From positions 1-50,187 of the forward strand of contig SKKH01000123.1 of assembly GCA_007121555.1 (NCBI GenBank): DNA of 50,187 bases, given 5' to 3'. Positions 24,821-33,642 of the stretch are shown here, piece by piece. The position numbers and the translations under genes are program-made. The stretch comes from Gemmatimonadota bacterium (GTDB lineage Bacteria; Gemmatimonadota; Gemmatimonadetes; Longimicrobiales; Gaopeijiaceae). The notes beneath the pieces were generated by a model. That model saw nothing but the letters and a program-made list of their open reading frames with translations, ran no database searches and had not been told where the DNA came from. Numbering within the stretch: position 1 is the stretch's first letter; the number at the start of each line of letters is the position of its first letter.

Positions 24821-27345
24821 TAGTCCGCCTTCGCCAGCAGCCCGAAGAAGATGCCGACAAAGAGGGCGAAACCGCTCCAGACCACGATGTGGAGGAGCGC
24901 CCCCGAACCATGGACCACTTCTCCGGTTCCCGAAAGGAGCCACCAGAGCAAGGTCACCAGCGCCAACGTATAGGCCAGTGCCACTCCCACGAAAGCGAGG
25001 GATCGGAGGACACGGCCTCCCCGGTTCAGGAGGATGTGGTCTCCAGGAGCATCCCGGACGCGAATCTGGAGTTCGGCGGTCACGTAGGCGAAGGCTCCCA
25101 GGACCCCGAGGGCGAAGGTGATCCCGATTCCTCGTACATCCCCCACCTCCGCCATGGCGGTCCAGGCATCCCCGAAATCGAGCATGAGCACCGCTCCGAC
25201 CAGGAGGGCGAGCCACACGGGAGAGTAGTGGAGGAAGAAGGCCAGGAGGTCGCGCGGGAGCGCTCGGACGGTCCCTCGTCCCCTGCGGATGTTCAGGGTG
25301 CGGGTCACTCGAACGCCGTCGCCGATGCGGTAGCAGTCGAAGAGCCAGAGGCGCGCTCGCTCGAGAGTCTCATCGATCCCCGGCAGGAGCGCGAGAGCTC
25401 GGGCACCGGGATGTCGAAGGAGCCGGGACACACGGGTCTCGAGCCCCGTTTCGATGGCTTTGTCCATGACCGTCCTCCAGTGCTCCGCCACCGCTTCGAG
25501 CCACACCCTACGGAGCTCCGGATCGGAAAGCTCGTCCCCGATACCTACGGCCCACCTGAGAAGCCGCTCCTCGGTTCCGACGTGGCGCTCCACACGTTCG
25601 ACCGACTCTCGGATCAGTGCTCGCCAGATCAAGGGCACGAGGAGCGCCTGATGGTCAGCTCTGGAGCCCCGGAGTCCCTCCTTCAGCACACGGCTCCATT
25701 CCTCCTCCGGCGTTCGCCCGGGAGGGTCGGGCCGATCCCGCCATACACCCTCCAGGGAGCGGAGCGTGGCGACCCATGAGTCCAGGGAGTTGCCAGCGGC
25801 CTCGAGCGCGTCTTCGGCCAGCGCGGCCTCTGGGGTGGGGAGTCGTGAGGCGAGTTGGCCCCCGATCTCCGCCAGCTGCTCCACGGTTCGCTCGCCTGCC
25901 CAGCGAGCACCCGCCACCTGGGACATCTCACGGGGGACGAGGCGATCGAGGGATCCCGGGACCCCGCCGATCAGGTCCTCCCACTGGGAGTCCGCCGTGA
26001 AGACCTGGTCCGCGTCCCCGGTCTCCAGCAGGGCCAGGAGAGAACGAAGACCCGGAGAAGGGCCTGCCCTCTGTTCGAGTCCATCGCCTCGAAACAGCTC
26101 GACGAGGCTTTGCATCACCTGGATGGGGCTCCCTGCGGTCTGGACTCGGCGAAGGGCCCGCCGGGCCTCCCGCCGAGCTTCGCCCAGCGGACCTGGGAAG
26201 GGCGCTTCGTCCAACACGCCGAGGCCGCCCGATTCTCGAGCCTTCTGCGCCTCGGCCTGGAGATTTTCGATCCAGTCGTTGATCGGCAGGGGCGTCCCGT
26301 CGGGTCCCTGATATTCCCGGCCGGTCATCACCGCCGTCAGGAGACTGAAGAAGGCGGGATGGGGGTGGCGAGCCTCCACCCTGAGGAGCAGCTCCTCAGG
26401 CGCGAATCCCACTTCGGTGGCCAGGCCCATCCGGAGCCGGTGCTCCAGGGCATCCGCCAGGGTGGCTCCCAGGTCGCCGGGGCGGCCACGGGGAATGATC
26501 TGCAGGAGGAGTGCCTCCTCATCCAATCCGTGGACCAGGGTGGGTTCCACGAATTCGCTCAGCTCCACGCCCTCGATTCGAGCCAACTGGAGGAGGACCC
26601 GGGAGAGCATGCGCCGCCCTGGGGGAAAGCCGAAGGCGTCCAGGGCTCGTTCGACTTCCCGTGGATGCTCGGGAGGGCCGAGCGCCGCGTCCAGGAGCAC
26701 CACCGCGTTCCGAGCCCGTTCTTCTGCCGGGAGGGTATACCAGCGTCTAGGGTCCGTTCCCGTCGCCAAAGCGTTGGTGAGCGCCTCGCGAGACGGGGTT
26801 TCGGGGGTGCCTCCACTCTCGAGCAGGGCCCGGGCACGGAGCGAGAGGACGAGGCGTCCAACCGAAGGCTCCTCGAGGGTCTGGAGATCGCCTTCCAGGA
26901 TCGCCGTGGCCGCCTCGGTCGCTCGACGGAGCCGCTCGGCTTCGGTGGGGTTCAGGTGAGGCAGGATGGCGCTGCGGAGTTCGCCCCACCGGGCAGCCAG
27001 GGCCATATCCCGAATCCGCCCACCGGATCGGGCCGAATCCGGGGACCCTGTCACAGGGGAGACCACGCTCTCCAGGACCCCGAGGGCGTGCTCCCGGTAC
27101 GCGGCCGCGTTCCGGCCCTCCACCAGAAGCCGACAGGCCCTCAGGTACGCTGCCAGGTCAGCGGGGTGGTCCAGAGGGGCCGAGTCGGGCAACGGAGCCG
27201 GAGGGGGAGCGTCCGTAGGCGATGTCTCGGAGGTGGAGGCATCCAGCGCGCCGGCGTCGACGATCCGACGCCATCCCCCGGGATCGAAGGAGGACTGGAT
27301 CCGAGGCGCGAAAGAAGAACCGGACGAATTCACCGTGGCCCGCAT
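24820..27345 (-). CDS. Large protein of unknown function with C-terminal membrane helices
   Basis: An 841-residue protein that I do not recognise. The first 650 residues are soluble, mainly helical and rich in Leu, Glu and Arg, with an early Pro/Asp-rich linker (TDAPPPAPLPDSAPLDHP). Four hydrophobic segments follow near the C-terminus: YSPVWLALLVGAVLMLDF, GIGITFALGVLGAFAYVTAE, LAFVGVALAYTLALVTLLWW and LLHIVVWSGFALFVGIFFGL. No enzymatic motif is visible. It directly follows mgtE and a short in-phase-looking frame, so an operon with the Mg2+ transporter is likely. The real gene probably starts further upstream at 27523 and is split by a one-base shift, so this N-terminus is uncertain. Confidence 0.7.
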   Translation of the reverse strand: MRATVNSSGSSFAPRIQSSFDPGGWRRIVDAGALDASTSETSPTDAPPPAPLPDSAPLDHPADLAAYLRACRLLVEGRNAAAYREHALGVLESVVSPVTGSPDSARSGGRIRDMALAARWGELRSAILPHLNPTEAERLRRATEAATAILEGDLQTLEEPSVGRLVLSLRARALLESGGTPETPSREALTNALATGTDPRRWYTLPAEERARNAVVLLDAALGPPEHPREVERALDAFGFPPGRRMLSRVLLQLARIEGVELSEFVEPTLVHGLDEEALLLQIIPRGRPGDLGATLADALEHRLRMGLATEVGFAPEELLLRVEARHPHPAFFSLLTAVMTGREYQGPDGTPLPINDWIENLQAEAQKARESGGLGVLDEAPFPGPLGEARREARRALRRVQTAGSPIQVMQSLVELFRGDGLEQRAGPSPGLRSLLALLETGDADQVFTADSQWEDLIGGVPGSLDRLVPREMSQVAGARWAGERTVEQLAEIGGQLASRLPTPEAALAEDALEAAGNSLDSWVATLRSLEGVWRDRPDPPGRTPEEEWSRVLKEGLRGSRADHQALLVPLIWRALIRESVERVERHVGTEERLLRWAVGIGDELSDPELRRVWLEAVAEHWRTVMDKAIETGLETRVSRLLRHPGARALALLPGIDETLERARLWLFDCYRIGDGVRVTRTLNIRRGRGTVRALPRDLLAFFLHYSPVWLALLVGAVLMLDFGDAWTAMAEVGDVRGIGITFALGVLGAFAYVTAELQIRVRDAPGDHILLNRGGRVLRSLAFVGVALAYTLALVTLLWWLLSGTGEVVHGSGALLHIVVWSGFALFVGIFFGLLAKAD

Positions 27346-27523
27346 CCAGCTTCGAGCCGGGCTCGATTCGCGACAGGGTCTGGAGCCGCCGTTTCAACTC
27401 CTTTCGATCGGAGACCTGGGTCCACGGAGTCCAATCTTCGGGGCCAGCAGACCCGGACGTGTTCGCCTCGGCCCTGGGAGGGCGAGCGTCGTTTCCGCGA
27501 GACGGGGAAGGACGGTCCATCAT
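27158..27523 (-). pseudogene. Probable N-terminal fragment of the 841-residue gene, other frame
   Basis: A 121-codon frame that starts 4 bases after the mgtE stop (ATG 27523) and overlaps the 841-codon frame by 187 bases in another phase. Its first 70 or so residues look coding: high GC at third positions and sensible text (WTQVSDRKELKRRLQTL, EFVRFFFRASDPVLL). After about 27300 it turns into Arg-rich noise, while the other frame becomes protein-like (GWRRIVDAGALDAS). A single base change in the run CCCGGGGG near 27280-27290 would join them. It could be a sequencing error, a true frameshift mutation or programmed shifting. Confidence 0.4.
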
Positions 27524-27527
27524 GACT

Positions 27528-28901
27528 TCATCCCAGGATCCTCGTGAGGAAGACGGTGCTCAGGCCAAGGTAGATGCTCACCCCGGTAATGTCGGTGATC
27601 GTGGTGAGGAAGGGGCCCGTCATCATGGCGGGGTCCTTCCCGAACCGCTTGATGATGAAAGGAAGGGCGCCTCCCACGACGCCGGCCATGAGCACGTTGA
27701 CTCCCAGCGCGAGCCCGGCCACGAGACCAAGCCAGGCATTCCCTTCCAGAACGAAGGCCAGGAGGGCGAAGGAGCCGCCCAGGACGACGCCGTTGATCAG
27801 GCCTACGATCACCTCCTTCCTGACCGCCCGCCAGATATCCCGGATCCGGACCTCGTCCAGGGCAATGCTCCGGATGGCCACCGACAGGGCCTGGATGCCC
27901 ACATTCCCCCCCATGTCCGTGATCATGGGCAGAAACGCCGCCAGGATGGCCACCTGGGCGATGGTGGACTCGAAGGACGAGATGACGAAGACCGCGCCCA
28001 GATTCAGGATCACGTTCAGGCCCATCCAGGGAAGGCGCCGTTGAACGGCCCCGAGTGGAGGGGTGAAGAAGGACTCGTCGGGAGAGGCCTGAGCGCTTCG
28101 GACGAAGTCCGCCGCCAGCTCTTCGGCCAGGAGGTCGAAGGCGTCTTCCCTGGTGATCACGCCCACCAGACGATCCTCCGCCCCCAGGACGGGCAGGAGC
28201 TTCAACCCCCGATTCCGAAGCACCCGGGCGGCGGAGAGCGCGTCATCATCCACCCGGACCGCCACTACGTCCGGGCTCATGATCCGGTCCACCTCCACCT
28301 CCCGGTCCGCCAGGACGAGTTCTCGCACCGAGAGGACCCCCACCGTCCGACCCTCGGGGTTGATGACGAAGACGTAGGCGGAACGCTCCACCTCCGGGGG
28401 CGCCGATCGGATCGCCTCCACGGCGTCGCCCACCAGCGATCCCGAGGGAATGGCCAGGTACGAGACCACCATGGCCGCGCCGGCCGTGCCCGGAGGGTAT
28501 CGTCCCAGCTCCCTCACCAGGGACCGCTGGGGCTCCTCCAGTCCGGTGAGCACCTCTTCGGCCCACTCGTCCTCGTCTTCGGACCAGAGGTGGTAGATGT
28601 CGGCGGCGTACTCGGGTCGGATCTCCCGGAAGAGGGCCTTGGCCTCCTCCATGGACGTCTGGGTGATGAGGTCCGCGGCCACCGACGAGGGCATGGCGGC
28701 CAGGATCGCGCCTGCCCGGACCGGGGGCAGCGCCCGAAGAAACGCCACCGCTCGGTCTCCATCCGCCCGGGCCAGAAGTGAGGCCGTCCGGCCGGAAGAG
28801 AGCTGGGCGGCCGCTTCCAACGCATCATCGATCCGTCCCTCTTCCAGGGCTTCGCGGAGGGCATCGACCCTCAGGGTCAGGGTTTCAGGGAGTAGGAGCA
28901 T
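27528..28901 (-). CDS. mgtE: MgtE-type magnesium transporter
   Basis: A 457-residue Mg2+ channel. The N domain (about 1-130) holds helical repeats with LPPVRAGAILAAMPSSV and EYAADIYHLW. Two CBS domains follow (ERSAYVFVINPEGRTVGVL; RLVGVITREDAFDLL), which sense cytoplasmic Mg2+. The membrane domain has five helices and the pore-lining MITDMGGNVGIQALS motif. MgtE takes up Mg2+ and closes when internal Mg2+ is high (family knowledge). The frame is open to 28985, but ATG 28901 gives the usual N-terminus. It is first of a minus-strand pair with the unknown membrane gene. Mg2+ is the RuBisCO cofactor, but nothing here links the two. Confidence 0.95.
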   Translation of the reverse strand: MLLLPETLTLRVDALREALEEGRIDDALEAAAQLSSGRTASLLARADGDRAVAFLRALPPVRAGAILAAMPSSVAADLITQTSMEEAKALFREIRPEYAADIYHLWSEDEDEWAEEVLTGLEEPQRSLVRELGRYPPGTAGAAMVVSYLAIPSGSLVGDAVEAIRSAPPEVERSAYVFVINPEGRTVGVLSVRELVLADREVEVDRIMSPDVVAVRVDDDALSAARVLRNRGLKLLPVLGAEDRLVGVITREDAFDLLAEELAADFVRSAQASPDESFFTPPLGAVQRRLPWMGLNVILNLGAVFVISSFESTIAQVAILAAFLPMITDMGGNVGIQALSVAIRSIALDEVRIRDIWRAVRKEVIVGLINGVVLGGSFALLAFVLEGNAWLGLVAGLALGVNVLMAGVVGGALPFIIKRFGKDPAMMTGPFLTTITDITGVSIYLGLSTVFLTRILG

Positions 28902-29076
28902 GTCGTGGGAGGTCCGGGGGTGGGAGGGCGTCCGGAGACGGGTGGGATGAGCGGCGACGGTGGGCAGGGAAGCTGACCACACCACGCCGAGGGAGGCAAG
29001 TGGCTTCAGGCCCGAGGCGGGTCCGAAGCCAGGACGATGAATCTTCCACGGCCTTCCCGGCGTAAGGGTGGGTCAG

Positions 29077-31293
29077 ATGACGCCTCTCCTGCTATTCCTC
29101 ATCGGGTCCTTCCTGGCCTCACCCTGGCTTCTGGACCCCGCGAGTGCCCCGGCCGTGGAAGTCCGACCGCCTGGGCACATGGCCCCGGCGGACACCCTCG
29201 CGGGCGACACCTACGGCGATCCGGGGGTTCGGTCTCTCGTGGCCCGGGCCCGGGATGCCAGAAGCCGGGAGCTCAAAGGGATCGAGAGCTACGAGGCCAG
29301 AGTCTGGGAGCGGGTGCGGGCCGGACTCACCGGGGGAAACTTCCGGAGAGAGCGGGACCTCTTCCTGGAAGAACGCGCCGCCTCGGTGCGCTGGGAGGAC
29401 GACGGGACCCGCTACATCCGCTGGGAGGGAGCTCGAAGGGCGAGTCCCGTGGCGGGGGTTCGAAGTGATGAGGACACCTCCATGGCCGAGGCGCTGGCCC
29501 GGACGCTCTCCAGCGTCTCGGGGGGCTCCTCGCCCATCTTCCACCAGCCGGGCGACGACCGGATTCTCTTCGGGTCGGAGCAGTGGGCCCTTCACCCATT
29601 GGCGGACACAGCCCACACCCAGTACCGCTACCGGAGCGGGGATACCCTCCGCATCACCCTTCCCCCCGAAGGGCGCACGGTGACCCTCATCGAACTTCGC
29701 GTGGAGCCGCGCCGAGCCGACCCCCGTCTCGTGGTCGGGTCCCTCTGGATCGACGACGACTCGGGTGATCTGGTGAGGGCGGCGTACCGCCCCGCCCGTC
29801 CGCTCTATCTCGCCACCGATTTCGACGACGAAGGCGCGGGCGGGGAGCCCCCGGGCCTGCTTCGGTCCCTTCAGCTGGAGATCCGGCAGGTCACCGTGGA
29901 CTACAGCCTGCAGGAGATGCAGTGGTGGCTCCCCTATCGGTTCGCCCTCTCCCTCGAGCTGCGGGCCGGAGGGCTCATCCAGATGCCGGCCTCCGTGGAG
30001 TGGCGGATGGACGGCTACCGAGTGAATGAAGCCCCGACCCCGGAGCTGGTGTCCGAGGAGGTGCCGGAGGGGTGGAGCCTGAACGACCGTCTGGTGGCTC
30101 GGCGCGGACCCGATGCCGAGGAGGGGGATTCGGTCCGGATCGTGACTCGCGTGCCCCCTGCCGCACTCCTCCACACCTCACCCGTTCTCACCCCCCTGGA
30201 CGCGAGCGGCCCCGGCCTGGGTCCACCCCCCGGGTTCAGCGATGACGAACTCGACGCCTTTCGCAGGGAGCTGGATGACATCCTTCCCCGGACCGACATC
30301 TTCAGGCCGAGGGTCTCATGGGGGCTTGGTGACGGACTTCTCCGCTACAACAGAGTCGAGGGGTTGAGCCCCGGGGTTGCGGGTGAGCTGCCTCTCATCC
30401 CCGGGTGGTCGGCCCGGGTCGAGGCTCGCCTGGGAACCGCGGATCCCGTGCCACTGGGTGAACTTCGAGTTCGCAGGGGAGATCGCGACCGTCACCTTCA
30501 GTTCACCCTGTACCACCGGTTGGATCATGGCTCCGACTGGGACGATCCCCTCAACCTGCCCTCGTCCGTCTCCAGTCTGGTCACTGGGCGAGATCGCGGA
30601 GAGTATCATCGATCGCACGGACTGGAAGCCCAGTTCATGCACAGGACCCGTTGGGGGGAGGCCGATGTCGGGCTCTTCCTGGAAGGACATCGGGCCGTGG
30701 ATCGCAACACCGACTTCCACCTGTTCGGCCTGTTCACCGAAGACACCCTCAGGATCAATCGGCCCGCCCGGGAGGGGAGTTGGCTGGGAGCCGAAGGAGG
30801 GCTTCGCGGTCACAGGGGAAGCGATCCGGGAGGACTCCGTCTCTTTGGCGACGTGCGGGGAGAGGTGGCCCTGGGAGAGGGCGGGGGCTACCAGAGGCTC
30901 CGGCTCTCCGGGGGAGGCGCTCGCCCCGTGGGACCGATGGAGTTGGGTCTGGAGGCGGGGGCGGGAAGTGGGTGGGGCGACCTCCCTCCCCAGCGAAACT
31001 TCCTCCTGGGCGGCCCGTCGACCCTTCGGGGCCACCGATCCGGAGCCCTTCCCGGAGAGAGCTTCTGGTTCGGACGGATCGAGATGGCCAGGGGCCTGCC
31101 GAGCGCCCGTCTCTCCCTCTTCAACGACTGGGGATGGGCGGGATCGCGAACCAACTTCGGTTCGGGCCGACCCCAACGGGCGGTGGGGGCGGGGATCTCG
31201 ATTCTGGATGGGCTCTGGCGAGTGGATCTGGCCCGGCGGCTGGGAGCGGATTCGGGGTGGAGGCTTCACGTCTATTTCGACGGGATCATCTGA
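29077..31293 (+). CDS. Outer-membrane beta-barrel protein with Omp85-like C-terminus
   Basis: A 738-residue protein with a signal peptide (MTPLLLFLIGSFLASPWLL). An N-terminal domain (about 60-370) with ELKGIESYEARVWERV and WWLPYRFALSLELRAGG recalls the DUF5686-like part of some surface proteins. The last third is a beta-barrel with alternating strands, GGPSTLRGHRSGALPG and SFWFGRIE; the LRGH motif is the Omp85/TamA lid signature, and the protein ends in DGII. It may assemble or transport proteins or lipids at the outer membrane (inference). ATG 29077 is chosen with AAGGG 8 bases upstream. It diverges from mgtE. Confidence 0.8.
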   Translation: MTPLLLFLIGSFLASPWLLDPASAPAVEVRPPGHMAPADTLAGDTYGDPGVRSLVARARDARSRELKGIESYEARVWERVRAGLTGGNFRRERDLFLEERAASVRWEDDGTRYIRWEGARRASPVAGVRSDEDTSMAEALARTLSSVSGGSSPIFHQPGDDRILFGSEQWALHPLADTAHTQYRYRSGDTLRITLPPEGRTVTLIELRVEPRRADPRLVVGSLWIDDDSGDLVRAAYRPARPLYLATDFDDEGAGGEPPGLLRSLQLEIRQVTVDYSLQEMQWWLPYRFALSLELRAGGLIQMPASVEWRMDGYRVNEAPTPELVSEEVPEGWSLNDRLVARRGPDAEEGDSVRIVTRVPPAALLHTSPVLTPLDASGPGLGPPPGFSDDELDAFRRELDDILPRTDIFRPRVSWGLGDGLLRYNRVEGLSPGVAGELPLIPGWSARVEARLGTADPVPLGELRVRRGDRDRHLQFTLYHRLDHGSDWDDPLNLPSSVSSLVTGRDRGEYHRSHGLEAQFMHRTRWGEADVGLFLEGHRAVDRNTDFHLFGLFTEDTLRINRPAREGSWLGAEGGLRGHRGSDPGGLRLFGDVRGEVALGEGGGYQRLRLSGGGARPVGPMELGLEAGAGSGWGDLPPQRNFLLGGPSTLRGHRSGALPGESFWFGRIEMARGLPSARLSLFNDWGWAGSRTNFGSGRPQRAVGAGISILDGLWRVDLARRLGADSGWRLHVYFDGII

Positions 31294-31383
31294 TCCGGGT
31301 CCCACACGTGGACGAGAGAGGGAACGCCCGGGGGCCTGTTCGGGTCAAAGAGATCCCATATCCTCGCCTTCTGGAGTGCAGCC

Positions 31384-31749
31384 ATGTCCGGTCTGGAGAG
31401 TCCCGCCCCCGACACCCTCGTGACCCCATCCCGGGTCCACCTCTCCACCTCGGCGGCGGAGCGCATCCGTGAGATGTTGGAGGAGGAAGAGCTCCTGGAA
31501 GAAGGGGGGCTCCGGATTTCGGTGCGTCCCGGAGCGGGGTGCTCCGGGCGACCCCAGTACAACATGATCCTCGAGACCGAGCCCCGGCGTGACGACACCG
31601 TCCTGGCAGGGAGCGGGGTCCGCATCTTCCTCGACCCCACCAGCGCGTGGGCGCTGGACGGACTCAAGGTGGACTGGGTGGACTCTCCGGAGCTGGGGTC
31701 CGGTTTCGCCTTCCAGCATCCCCGAAACGGCGGCGGGCCGAGCTGCTGA
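31384..31749 (+). CDS. HesB/IscA-like (A-type carrier) protein with altered C-terminus
   Basis: A 121-residue protein of the FeS A-type carrier fold: LSTSAAERIREML, GAGCSGRPQYNM (Cys53), GVRIFLDPTSAWALDGLKVDWV and GSGFAFQHP. In the family the C-terminus is usually CGCGSSF, giving three Cys ligands; here it is GGGPSC, leaving only Cys121. It may still bind iron or a cluster in another way, or have lost carriage. The ATG has TGGAG 7 bases upstream. The stop lies 9 bases before the next gene start, so the two may be co-transcribed. No isc or suf gene is near. Confidence 0.88.
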   Translation: MSGLESPAPDTLVTPSRVHLSTSAAERIREMLEEEELLEEGGLRISVRPGAGCSGRPQYNMILETEPRRDDTVLAGSGVRIFLDPTSAWALDGLKVDWVDSPELGSGFAFQHPRNGGGPSC

Positions 31750-31757
31750 CGGGTCCC

Positions 31758-32684
31758 TTGTCACGTCTCGGGTCGCGGCTCCTGCCGATCCTCCTCCTGA
31801 CCGGAGCATGGGCGACTCCCGTTAGCTTCGGGCAGCCGCTGGACGGGACGGCGAGGACGGCCGCCCAGCCCTCCACCGACATCGTGGTCTTCGACGTGTA
31901 TCCCCACGGGGACCATGTCCACGTGGGGTCGGTCGTCTCGGTGACGGACCGGGGGGGATACGACAACCAGCCCTTCTTCATCGATGAGGAGCGACTCTTC
32001 TTTTCGTCGACCCGAGAGGGCGATCAGGCCGATGTGTACCGGTTCGACCTGTTCGCCGAGGTGCTGGAGCAGGTCACCTCCACTCCAGAGAGCGAGTATT
32101 CGCCCCGCTTGACCCCCGATGGAGAGGCGATCTCGGTCGTTCGCGTGGACCTCGATGGGGCGACTCAGGGGCTCTACCGGATCCCCCTCGATGGAGGAGA
32201 TGCCCAGAACCTCCTTCCAGACCTCGACGACATCGCCTACTACGCCTGGGCCGGGCCCGATCGGGTCGCCCTCTTCCGTGTGGGAGAGTCGTCGGGCCTG
32301 TATCTGGCGACGCTGAGCACCGGGGAACTCCACCATATCGCGGACCATGTGGGCCGGAGCCTCCAATCCATTCCAGGAACCGAGTCGGTCAGCTTCGTGG
32401 ACCAGTCCGATCCGGAGCGCTGGTTCGTGCGCCGTCTCCATGGTGAGACCGGAGAGGTGGAGACGGTAGTGGATACTCCTCCGGGAAGTGTGGAGCACGC
32501 CTGGATGTCCTCGTCGACCCTGATCATGGGTCACGAAGGTGCGCTCTACCGCTACAGCGTGGGTGGAGTCGATGGGGTCTGGATCCCTCTGGTGGACCTC
32601 AGGAGATACGTCGGCCCATTCTCGAGGATCGCCGTGAGCCCGTCGGGTCTCCGGATCGGGGTGGTCACGGAGGACGGACGTTGA
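31758..32684 (+). CDS. Exported beta-propeller (PD40/TolB-like) protein
   Basis: A protein of 308 residues from TTG 31758, chosen because it opens a good signal peptide (SRLGSRLLPILLLTGAWATPVSFGQ). The rest is repeated beta blades with the PD40 pattern: FSSTREGDQADVYRFDLF, SPRLTPDGEAISVVRVD, QGLYRIPLDGGDAQNLL, SGLYLATLSTGEL and RRLHGETGEVETVVD. About five to six blades are visible. Role unknown; such exported propellers often bind partners or ligands. The frame is open upstream to 31647 inside the A-type carrier gene. Convergent to the NmrA-like gene. Confidence 0.78.
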   Translation: MSRLGSRLLPILLLTGAWATPVSFGQPLDGTARTAAQPSTDIVVFDVYPHGDHVHVGSVVSVTDRGGYDNQPFFIDEERLFFSSTREGDQADVYRFDLFAEVLEQVTSTPESEYSPRLTPDGEAISVVRVDLDGATQGLYRIPLDGGDAQNLLPDLDDIAYYAWAGPDRVALFRVGESSGLYLATLSTGELHHIADHVGRSLQSIPGTESVSFVDQSDPERWFVRRLHGETGEVETVVDTPPGSVEHAWMSSSTLIMGHEGALYRYSVGGVDGVWIPLVDLRRYVGPFSRIAVSPSGLRIGVVTEDGR

Positions 32685-32700
32685 CGGATGGGCTGGTCGT

Positions 32701-32716
32701 GGGGGCGCCGGCCCCC
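32701..32716. terminator. Hairpin between convergent propeller and NmrA genes
   Basis: GGGGGC (32701-32706) pairs with GCCCCC (32711-32716) around GCCG. It lies in the 66-base gap between two convergent genes and may end transcription for both; no T-run. Confidence 0.4.
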
Positions 32717-32750
32717 CGTTCAGGCCCCCTGGGCCACCGCCTCCGTTTCA

Positions 32751-33632
32751 CTACTTCCCTTCCTCGGCCCATCGTTCCACCACCTCTCGGACCGTAGTGG
32801 AGCCTCGCCAGTCCAGCGCGGCGTCGGGAAACGAGGATCGCCCCGTCTCCTCGGCCACCACCAGGTCCAGGAGATAGCTCATTCCCGGGTGCACCGGTCG
32901 GGTCAGGCCCCGGAGGATGCGGACCAGGGAAAGGGGGAGGTGACGTCGCTTCGCCGCCGTCCCCAGGACCTCTTCCAGGACTGCGAGGGCCTGCAGTCGA
33001 GTCATCCGATCCGGCCCTCCCAGGGTCCGAACCGCACCGCCACCCCGTGCACCCTCCAGCGATCTCAGCACCTCGTCGGCCACGTCGTCCGCGGAGATCC
33101 AGTTCACCGGAGTCTCGCCTCGACCGAGGAGTTCCACGCGTCGTCCCGCCCGAAGCGGTTCCCCCATGAGAAGGAGCAGGTGATTCTCCACGAAGAGGGT
33201 CGGGCGAAGGATCGTCCAGCCGACGCCGCTGGCCTGGAGGTGAAGTTCGGTGGCCCGCTTCTCACGGGCGAAGGCGGTGTCCCCCCGGTCGGCCCCGGCG
33301 ACGGACATGTGGATGATTCGTTCGACTCCGGCCTCGGCCGCGAGGTCGATGAGTCGGCGCACCCCCTTTCCATCCACTGCACGAGGGTGGTTCGTCCGGG
33401 ACGGGGGCACGAGCCCGTGGGCGGCGACGATCACCGCCCGGACTCCGTCCAGGGCGCTGCGAAGGCCCTCGGGATCCAGGAGGTTGCCCTGGACCACGTT
33501 CGCGCCCTCCGTCTGCAGCTCCCGGAGCTGCCCCGGAGTCCGGGAGAGGGCCCGGACCGGGGACCCGCTCTTCAGGAGGCGTCGAACCACTCTCCGACCG
33601 AGCTGTCCCGAAGCCCCTACGACGAGGTCCAT
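32751..33632 (-). CDS. NmrA-like NAD(P)-binding oxidoreductase
   Basis: A 293-residue atypical short-chain dehydrogenase. It opens with MDLVVGASGQLGRRVV, where GxxGxxG binds NAD(P). VVQGNLLDPEGL, VIVAAHG, ERIIHMSVAGA and TILRPTLFVEN are typical of the NmrA/complex-I-NDUFA9-like group. The catalytic Tyr-x3-Lys of classical enzymes is absent (FAREKRATE at this place), so it may act as a redox sensor or bind substrate in another way. It ends 10 bases after the metalloprotease start side; the protease gene at 33643 is downstream-facing on the same strand and ends just before this gene begins, so the two form a minus-strand run. Confidence 0.9.
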   Translation of the reverse strand: MDLVVGASGQLGRRVVRRLLKSGSPVRALSRTPGQLRELQTEGANVVQGNLLDPEGLRSALDGVRAVIVAAHGLVPPSRTNHPRAVDGKGVRRLIDLAAEAGVERIIHMSVAGADRGDTAFAREKRATELHLQASGVGWTILRPTLFVENHLLLLMGEPLRAGRRVELLGRGETPVNWISADDVADEVLRSLEGARGGGAVRTLGGPDRMTRLQALAVLEEVLGTAAKRRHLPLSLVRILRGLTRPVHPGMSYLLDLVVAEETGRSSFPDAALDWRGSTTVREVVERWAEEGK

Positions 33633-33642
33633 TCTTGACCCC

